Notes under the pieces: generated by a model
What the model was told of the DNA's origin: nothing
Seen by the model: only the letters and a program-made list of their open reading frames with translations
Database searches by the model: none
Made by a program: the position numbers and the translations under genes
Assembly (NCBI GenBank): GCA_023101885.1
Contig: JALPQD010000389.1
Coordinates: 186,001 to 250,000 of the forward strand
Source: Typhlomys cinereus
Lineage: Eukaryota; Chordata; Mammalia; Rodentia; Platacanthomyidae
Direction of reading: 5' to 3'
Length of the DNA: 64,000 bases
In this document: one piece after another, positions 56,990 through 64,000 of the stretch
Numbering within the stretch: the stretch's first letter is position 1
Layout: every line of letters begins with the position of its first letter

Positions 56990-57270
56990 GAGTGGGGCCC
57001 TGCTGAACGTGCCCATATACATGCCTGTGCACATGCTGCCCGTGTGCCCTCACATGTGAGGATGGGAGAGCCTAGAGTATATAAACTGAGGAAGATCAGT
57101 TGAGGGAGTTTCATTGAGGAAGCCGTGAGCCGTGCTGTGGTGAGCTGCATCCTGCTCCTGTCAAAAACCTTTACAGCTCCTGTAAGCAAGTCCAATAAAC
57201 TTATAGGTTCCTTAAGTCTCAGAGCTTGGCGTAATCATTACTTTGATCTGTTGTGGAACTCCTGTGTAGG
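56990..57270 (+). mobile_element. Possible LTR fragment
   Basis: TATATAAAC near 57076 is followed about 115 bases later by CCAATAAACTTATAGGTTCC, the promoter-to-poly(A) spacing of a solo LTR. No internal retroviral sequence. Family not identified. Confidence 0.35.
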
Positions 57271-58849
57271 GGAAGATGTGTGTTATCCCCCTAGGAAAAA
57301 TACTTCACACAAGAATACGCCACACACAATATTTTTTTTTTTTTAATTAGAAGAAATACTCATGAAACAGGTGGAGCAAACCTGCTAGCTTCTACTTAGG
57401 AGGCCAGACCATCATGAGTTTGAAGTAGACAGCAAAATGTTAATGGTGTTTCTGTCTGGGGCTGGAATTTCAACTTTCGCGTGCTTATCTTCATTTTTAA
57501 TATCTCAGTGCTATGTTTTTGTTTCCTGTACGATAATAACAAAATCGATCTGAAGGAGGACTCTCATTTCCTGTGTCTGACCCAGCAGGAAAACTTGAGG
57601 CACCGGAAGCTGGAAAGAAAATTCTCTGGCTCAGCCTCCCTGGCTCCTGGACTACCATGCTGTCGCCAAGAGGAGCCTTTTCTCAGGTGCCTGGGGTAGG
57701 CCCAGGCTGCAGGGACCGCAGCTTGTCCCCACAGTTGTCTTCCATTAGAGCTGGCTACAGTCAGGGCCACCGGGGCCAGCAAGCAGCAAGCCAGCCTCCA
57801 GGCATTTGATGAAAACCTCTCAGCGGAGATTCCAGTACCCAAGGTCCTGGAGTCTTTTTCTCTCTTCCTTTGGCCAGCCCGACACTCACTGTCCAGTGTT
57901 ATGCTGTAAGGCTCAGCAGGGTTAAGCTCCGCAAGGGTCTGAAGCTGTGATCTCGGCTCAGCAGCTCCTGGATGCTCTTTGTCTCCCCCTTACAGCGCAG
58001 CTGCGGGAAGGTTTGGTCGTGTTTGTCCAGCAGTCTGGTGGTGAGTGTGGTGCTGTGTTGCAGGAGAGGCAGAGTGGCCTCGGGTCCAGGGGCCTCTGGG
58101 CAATGTCAACGCAAGTCTGACTGCCGGGAATGCCAACGTGCTGGTGGTCCTCCGAGCCTGCTGGGGCTGCTGGGCATTCCTTCCCTGCCTGGCCCAGGTG
58201 ACTGTTCCTCCTTTCCTCAGACAGGCAAGTGCCACAAGGCCAAAAAGCTGAACGCCTGGTACAGGGTGCAGGAATGCCAGGGACCCCCGTCTCCAGAAGG
58301 GTCATGGAGGGCCACAGATCCTGGAAAACCATCCCCACCTGGCTACCACCACCACCACCACCACTCAAGCAGTTGGTGGCTGAGGATGGGACCCTGTCAG
58401 TCCTGGCACAGAACAGGCTTGGGAGCTCAGAGGAAGCCTCCTGACCTGGGTCTTCAGAGAAGGGCCATACAGAGCAGCTGCAGCGGTAGAAGGGTCGGGT
58501 GGAGACGTGCTTCCTCAGCAGCCTCAGGAAGGTAGGCAGTTCCGGGAGCAGCACATAGTCAGCCCACGGCAAGGTGCCTGGCAAGAGGGACAGCGTGCCC
58601 AGGGTGCTCCGCCGGGGGCCAGGCCCTCGCTTCGGCTGAGGCTGCGGGCTCTACCCACACTCACCTCCCACCACCATGCGTTCAGCATCTCAGCTCCTCT
58701 GACCCCAGCTCCTCCTGGCATCCGCCCCCTTCCTTCACCTTCCTCCTCTCCCCGTGGCCGTCGGCCAGGTTTCTGCCCTATATTTAGGCAGAAATTGTCT
58801 TAGAAAATGGGCTGGGAGGTGATTTCTGTCTCCACCAACACCTCCTTTT

Positions 58850-59780
58850 CCGAGCGGCTTCCTCTGCGGAGCGAGACGACGCCAGGGGCAGCGAGGGAAG
58901 CTCGCTCTCCGTTCGGGGGCTGGGCGTGGGCCGCGCTGGGTGCCCGCGTGCTCAGAGCCTGGCAGTCGGCTTCTGAGCTGCCCCTGCGCTCCGGGTTCTG
59001 AGAAACGGGCACATCCTTGCGCTCCTGACACAGCTCGGCGCTGGCCAGAGTGGGCGCCCACTAGGTGGTGCCTGTTGATCCGCAGGTGCTCTGATGTCAC
59101 CTCGGGGCGCGGTGTGGAACCCGAGGCTGCTGCGCTCCTGCCGTCCCAGGGGCTGTGCGGGTGCAAACTCGGCGCCTAGGTCCGGCGACACAGAGCCTTC
59201 CGCGCAGGGCACTGGCGAGGCCGGTCCTGGAGCTAGTGCGACTCGGACTGGCACCTCGGTCGGGGTTGGGATGGGGATCGGAACCAGCTCCAAGGAGACG
59301 CTCTGTCATCAGCACCCCTGCCCGGCCCGCACCTCCTGCTGTCCTTTGCTGGTGGGGGGACTTGATCCCCTCCCACGCCCCATGCCCTGCCTCGCCCCTC
59401 CTCCCTTCTTTCCCTGGCCCCGCCCAGACCCCGCCCTCCGCTGCCCCCTCCACCCTTCCTCGCTGCATCCCCGCCCGCGGCCCCCGAGCCACGTGTGCCC
59501 GCGCCCAGCGGGCGTGCGGGGGCGCGCGGCCACGCCTGGCCCGGCCACCATTTCCCGGGTGCCCACCGGTGCGAGCGCGGCGCGGGCAGCATGAGCCGGG
59601 ACTCTGAGCGCGCGGCGGTTCCAGGGGTGGTGCCCGCACCCTGCGCTTCGAAGGTGGAGCTGCGGCTGAGCTGCCGGCACCTGCTGGATCGCGACCCTCT
59701 GACCAAGTCTGATCCCAGCGTGGTGCTGCTGCAGCAGGCGCAGGGCCAGTGGGTGCAGGTAGGGCGACCCGCGGAGCCAG
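58850..59780. promoter_or_regulatory. CPNE7: CPNE7 CpG-island promoter
   Basis: A GC- and CpG-dense block ends at CPNE7 exon 1. GC boxes (CCCCGCCC) lie at 59418-59425 and 59429-59436. No TATA box is seen. The transcription start is probably between about 59440 and 59580. Confidence 0.75.
59591..59758 (+). CDS. CPNE7: CPNE7 exon 1 (coding part)
   Basis: 56 codons beginning [12 protein letters not shown], with donor GTGCAG|GTAGGG. The first 16 residues are variable; C2A homology starts at about [11 protein letters not shown]. Confidence 0.95.
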
Positions 59781-61777
59781 GCAGAGAGACCAAGTGCCCG
59801 CCGAGGCTTGGAGACGCAGGCAGGGACATCGTGGGACTGGGGCTACCGCAGCCGGGGAGGGCGTGCCCAGGAGCTTGTGGGGGGCACAGCCACTGGACTG
59901 GAGGACGCAGGGGCTGAAAGGGTCCCCGGTAGACACAGTAAATGCTCAGGGTGCCGAGGGTTCTGGGACTAGAGTGAGTCATCCGGATTTGAGCACGGGG
60001 AGTGGGGAGAGAACCAGGCTCGGAAGTTGGAACACTGCCCCAAGGCGGGGTGAGGGCTGGCGGGGGTCACAAGATTCCCCCCTGGGTGGCTTCAGAAACC
60101 ATGAGCTCCTAGCTGGCCCTTGCGCTTGGAGAGGATGGAGCTCTGTTAAACAGGGCTGGGTAGCAATCCCATCTCATTACCCTGGCTGGATGTCTTCCCC
60201 GCGTGTATCCTGTCTTTTTCCAGGTCCAGAGCAGCGAACGAATTACCCGCATGTGGTTGGGGTTGAAAACAACAAGGGCCCTTAGAAACCCCTGCCCGCG
60301 CTTCTCTGGGAGCCTCTCTAGCATGCAGGCTCTCCTTGAGACGTCCTGGGACCCGGGGGACTCGGGCACCTGCATTAGAGTGCGCGTCCTGTTGCCCCCA
60401 CCAGCCCCACATCTCAGCTCTGAGCTAGTCTCAGGGTCAGTACTCATGCTCTGAGCCCTAAAAGCACTAGATCAGTCACCACTTCTGGTAAAATATGGCC
60501 TCATCTTAAGAGGAAGAAACGGGAAAAAGCTCTTCAGCTGACAGGTCACCAGCAAGGTTGAGGACAAAGTGGAGCGTGTCAGACCTCCCCCCTCCGCATG
60601 GTGGATGGGAAACACATGATGGAGTCCCATTACAGAGTGACACGTGAGGCCTGCAAGGAGTCAGCTCTGAACCCATCCTGCTGTCTCTGGAATACTTGTC
60701 TCTGGGGCTGAGAAATCTTTCACCTCATTTACTTTAAAGGGTCTGTGCAGAACCACATGTTCAAACTCTCAGAGGGTGCTGGGCGTGGGAGACACTACTG
60801 CTCTTCAGGTTATTTCAGTTATCACCCTGTGCCCCAGATTCCCCATAGCATTTTGGTGCTAAATTTGAGTGGTGCCTGGAGCATAGGTCCCTGGAGGGGC
60901 ATGCAGACCCTTGGCTTGGGGTACAGGACTCTTTGGGGGAGGAAGACTTAGACGCCTAATGACCAAGCTAGAGCTTGTTTATAGGAATTAAGGGTGAGCT
61001 TAAGGAGGTTGGCGAGTGGGAGAGGTTGGCTACCCCAGTGTCTTTCCAGAAGGGGGGTGAGTACCCTCCTCATCCCCTTGCTGTTCAGCTTGGTCTCTTG
61101 CATTGCCCAGCTCAGAGCTGTAATCTGATTCCATTCCTGCATAGGATGTTCCCACTCTCTGAATCTCAATTTCCCCACCCATATGTGGGGGTGGAGTGGT
61201 AGTAGTGGGCATGAGATAAGAAGCTGCAGACTGTGTCTGGCCAGGGGGAAGAATGTGCTCTTATTCCAGGGAGGGGCCAAGGATCTTTTGTGGACCCCCA
61301 GGACGGGCTGAAACTCTGTGGAGACAAGTGTGGAAGTTGGACCCCAAACATAGACCCAGCGGGAAGGAAAATTGCAGAGCACCAAGTGTATCTGTGCGGA
61401 GGGCTTGGTGGGGCCCCCATGGGGCGGCCTCACAGAGTGTGGCTTGTTGCAGGTGGACAGAACCGAGGTGGTGAAGAGCAGCCTGCACCCGATGTTCTCC
61501 AAAGTCTTCACCATCGACTATTACTTCGAGGAAGTGCAGAAGCTGCGCTTCGAGGTGTATGACGCCCATGGGCCCAGTGGGTTTAGTTGCCAGGATGATG
61601 ACTTCCTGGGGGGCATGGAGTGTACCCTGGGGCAGGTGGGTACTTCAAAGGGAGGGTGGCAGAAGATGGTGGCAGGGGAGATAGCCTTGCCTCAGCGAGT
61701 CTTCAGGGAGGAGGGTTTGGTTCTGCACCTCCATCGTCCTGTTGAAAAGCATGACTCAAAAATTCTTTCTTTCTTTT

Positions 61778-61840
<63 letters not shown>

Positions 61841-61929
61841 CTCTCTCTCTCCCTCTCTCCCTACCTCCCTCCCTACCTCCCTCCCCCCTCTCTCTCTTTC
61901 TTTCTTTCTCTCTCTCTCTTTCTCTCTCT

Positions 61930-62020
<91 letters not shown>

Positions 62021-62940
62021 GTGTCCGTGTGCAGGTGCCTGCATGTACATCTTATAATCCATTTCACTTTTCTGAAATTGGTTCTCTTCCACTTTTCTGT
62101 CGGTTCTAGAGATTGGGCTCAAGTTGTTAGGATCTCTATGGAAACAACTCTAGCCACCTCACTGGCCCCTGTATTTCTTTGAAACCTTGTTTCCCTGACT
62201 GTCCTAGAAGTCAAGATATCCCTGCCTTGGTTTCCCAAGGCTGGGTTACAGGAGGACACCCCCACCTTTCCTTATTTGTGTTTCTTTTTAATGTATGATT
62301 TTTTGTTTTGTTTTTGATCAAGGATCTCACGTAGCCTAGTGTGGACAACCTTGAAATCAACCAACCAAACAAAAGAAACTACGGCCATATTAGCTCACCC
62401 CTGTAATCCCTGCACTCAAGAGGCCAGGGAGGGTGATTACACCTAATTCCCATTAGTTCATGCCAGTCTAGGTTGCACAATAAACTTTGTCTTGAAAATT
62501 AATCATGCCCCCCCCACACCATACACTACTCCACAACTTGCTTTTTATTCTGAGCCATTACCCATCAACACGTGAAAATCCCCTCCCTGAGCTCTGTGGC
62601 AGAGTTGTTGCCTCCCTTGTTCGAGGCCCTGGGTTCCATCCCACACGGGGAATAAAACAAAATTGCAGAGTGACTGATGCTTCGGCTGTCCCACCTGAGG
62701 GCACCTCTGTGCTCTCATTCTCCCCAGGAGCTTTATTGCGGTTTACGTGCCAAGTGCGCACACTTCTCAGCTTGCCACAAGAGGTCTTTCCGTTGAGGAC
62801 TAACTTTCATACAACAGAATGTAGACTGTGAGACAGCGTCCCTTGACCGTCTGGCTCCTTGCAGTCCATCAGTTCCCTCTCTGTGTCTGTTCTTGAATCT
62901 CCTGTATGAGAATCACATGGCATGTGTGATTCTCCTGCTC

Positions 62941-62981
<41 letters not shown>

Positions 62982-64000
62982 TGTGTGTGAGACCCATCCC
63001 ATGGTTGCCTGGTTGGAATTGGTTCTCTTTAGTCTTTTTGCTCCCCCCACAGGATGCAGCAGAGGACAGGTCCCTGCAGAAGAGGACAGCGTGCATGGGC
63101 ACACCTGCACAGACACCTGCACATATGTACCCACATGCTTTATAGTCAGGCAGAACATACATACATAAGCACACACAGATACATAAGGTCACATGTGGAG
63201 ACATGTGCAGACGTGTGCCATGTCTTTGTGGACTGTCTGATCTGCTTGGCGGATTCTCGGCCTTTAGTGTTCATCTACCAGCTGTGGGGCAGAGGGCACT
63301 TCTGGTGTAAAGGAGATGTGGGGGCATAGAGTCCAGGAAGGTCCACTGAGTCCTGCCCTCTGAGCTCTGCTCCCTACTAGGCAAGTGATGTACTGTGCAC
63401 TGTTTGGGCCTGTGGAAAGTCACCCTTCCCCCCATTTAGGGCCCCACATCCCATGGTCAAGTCACCTACCCATCAGGGCAGTGAGAAGGACAGACAGACA
63501 AGCTCCCTAGCAGTTGAGCTCCAGGACTCACATCAGAATGGCCCCCACAAAGTGGGTAACTGTGAAGAAAGTTCAGGTGGATGCTTTCTGCCACATCAGG
63601 GCCATTCAGACTTGCTGGGGACAGTGTGGATCCAAAGCAGGGCTCAAAGTCATTCATCCCTCCCAAGAGTCTTCACCCAAGGTCTGGAATTATGCTCACG
63701 GTGCGGCGTGGCCCTTGCTAAGGGTTGATGTGCTAACACAGGACCTGCTTCTCCGGCTCTGCTTCTCCGTGCTCCAGACATCTCTGCGCTGCACCCCAGG
63801 GTCCTGCTGCTAGCTGGGTGTGATGTGTTTTCACATGAGGGACCCAGGAGGTGACACGAGAGCTCTGGTGCATGGGGGCAGCAGGGCAGTTGGGAATGGC
63901 ACTGTGGGCAGATGTAAGGACTGAGGAGCCAGGCGTCCCTGCCCCTGTCATGCCTGGTGACTTTCCTGACTTCCAGATCGTGGCCCAGAAGAAAATGACG
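59591..64000 (+). CDS. CPNE7: CPNE7, copine-7, 5' part (exons 1, 2 and start of 3)
   Basis: Copines are cytosolic proteins with two C2 domains and a von Willebrand A-like domain that bind phospholipid membranes when calcium rises. Exons: 59591-59758, 61453-61635 and 63977-64000 (cut by the window edge), giving the first 125 codons. The start codon has A at -3. Residues about 20-117 form most of the first C2 domain ([20 protein letters not shown] with Asp residues of calcium loop 1; [20 protein letters not shown] with loop 3). Exon 3 begins IVAQKKMT, which joins in frame to exon 2, as in the human isoform lacking an extra inserted segment. The second C2 and the A domain lie beyond the window. 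Copine-7 assignment rests on sequence and on position after RPL13. Confidence 0.95.
61453..61635 (+). CDS. CPNE7: CPNE7 exon 2
   Basis: 183 bp, phase 0 at both ends, acceptor TTGCAG, donor CAG|GTGGGT. Encodes [19 protein letters not shown] through MECTLGQ. Confidence 0.97.
61763..62020. repeat. (CTTT)n-rich pyrimidine tract, about 258 bp
   Basis: Two long TTTC arrays separated by CTCTCT/CCCT sequence with only two A interruptions near 61863-61875. It lies 127 bases after the CPNE7 exon 2 donor. Confidence 0.93.
62021..62660. mobile_element. B3-like (-), B1-like (+) and ID-like (+) SINE remnants in CPNE7 intron 2
   Basis: A reversed B3-type body follows the CTTT tract to about 62166. A B1-like element covers about 62374-62498 (CACCCCTGTAATCCCTGCAC). 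An ID-like head with GAGGCCCTGGGTTCCATCCC covers about 62585-62660. Confidence 0.5.
62946..62990. repeat. (TG)n microsatellite
   Basis: TG run with a few GA interruptions in CPNE7 intron 2. Confidence 0.9.
63977..64000 (+). CDS. CPNE7: CPNE7 exon 3, partial at window edge
   Basis: Acceptor GACTTCCAG, then IVAQKKMT, matching the linker after the first C2 strand set. Truncated by the window end. Confidence 0.9.

Larger units (their letters stand above)
49880..58850. other. RPL13-CPNE7 intergenic region
   Basis: No gene supported. It contains SINE, LTR-like and L1 fragments and a TC-rich tract (listed). Largely unremarkable unique sequence lies at about 50450-51600, 51760-53650, 53950-55370 and 57350-58850. 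Two open frames longer than 200 codons (54425-55318 on +, 57958-58584 on -) lack domains and splice support and are discussed as findings. Confidence 0.7.

Noticed and set aside
59097..59982. Minus-strand frames of 249-279 codons over CPNE7 exon 1
   Set aside because: They are antisense shadows of a CpG island with Arg/Gly/Pro/Ala-biased composition and no splice signals or domains.
61742..62182. Ser/Phe/Leu-rich and Lys/Glu/Arg-rich frames of about 140 codons
   Set aside because: They are translations of the CTTT repeat on either strand.

Overview
This is a mammalian nuclear window with intron-bearing genes, CpG-island promoters and dense SINEs. It comes from a rodent: B1-, B3- and B4-like SINEs are scattered throughout, and there is one near-perfect ID (BC1-derived) element. 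The commonest recent SINE has a B2-like tRNA head joined to a body that is not the mouse/rat B2 body. This argues against Mus or Rattus. The B2-superfamily DIP elements of dipodoid rodents (jerboas and relatives) are the best match I know, but that placement is an inference.

Three protein-coding genes lie head-to-tail on the + strand, in the order known from human 16q24.3. (1) SPG7 (paraplegin) is complete, with 17 coding exons from 12548 to 42735 encoding 792 aa. All junctions are GT-AG and every internal exon length equals the human exon length I recall. (2) RPL13 (ribosomal protein eL13) is complete: a 5'-UTR exon near 47695-47724, five coding exons from 47914 to 49834 (211 aa), and a box C/D snoRNA (SNORD68-like) in its third intron. 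(3) CPNE7 (copine-7) enters at 59591 and runs off the right edge, with two full exons and the first 24 nt of the third.

Layout: 1 to about 11.9 kb is repeat-rich intergenic DNA upstream of SPG7 with no gene I can support. From 12.0 to 12.8 kb is the SPG7 CpG island, which holds NRF1-like sites and a perfect 69-bp tandem duplication. From 12.5 to 42.9 kb is SPG7, with introns full of SINEs, LTR fragments and microsatellites. From 42.9 to 47.6 kb is intergenic with SINEs. From 47.3 to 49.9 kb is RPL13 with its CpG island. From 49.9 to 58.8 kb is intergenic (SINE remnants, a TC-rich tract, an L1 3'-UTR fragment, LTR-like fragments and two long open frames without supported function). From 58.85 kb onward is the CPNE7 CpG island and gene start, with a roughly 260-bp CTTT tract in intron 2.

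The genes are functionally separate: SPG7 is an inner-mitochondrial-membrane AAA metalloprotease subunit, RPL13 is a 60S ribosomal protein, and CPNE7 is a calcium-dependent phospholipid-binding protein. Their adjacency is conserved synteny rather than an operon. I found no new multi-gene system. The least explained item is a 323-bp polyadenylated insertion at 31074-31396, built of palindromic 'CTCATGGCACT' repeats and flanked by a 17-bp target-site duplication inside an older SINE.
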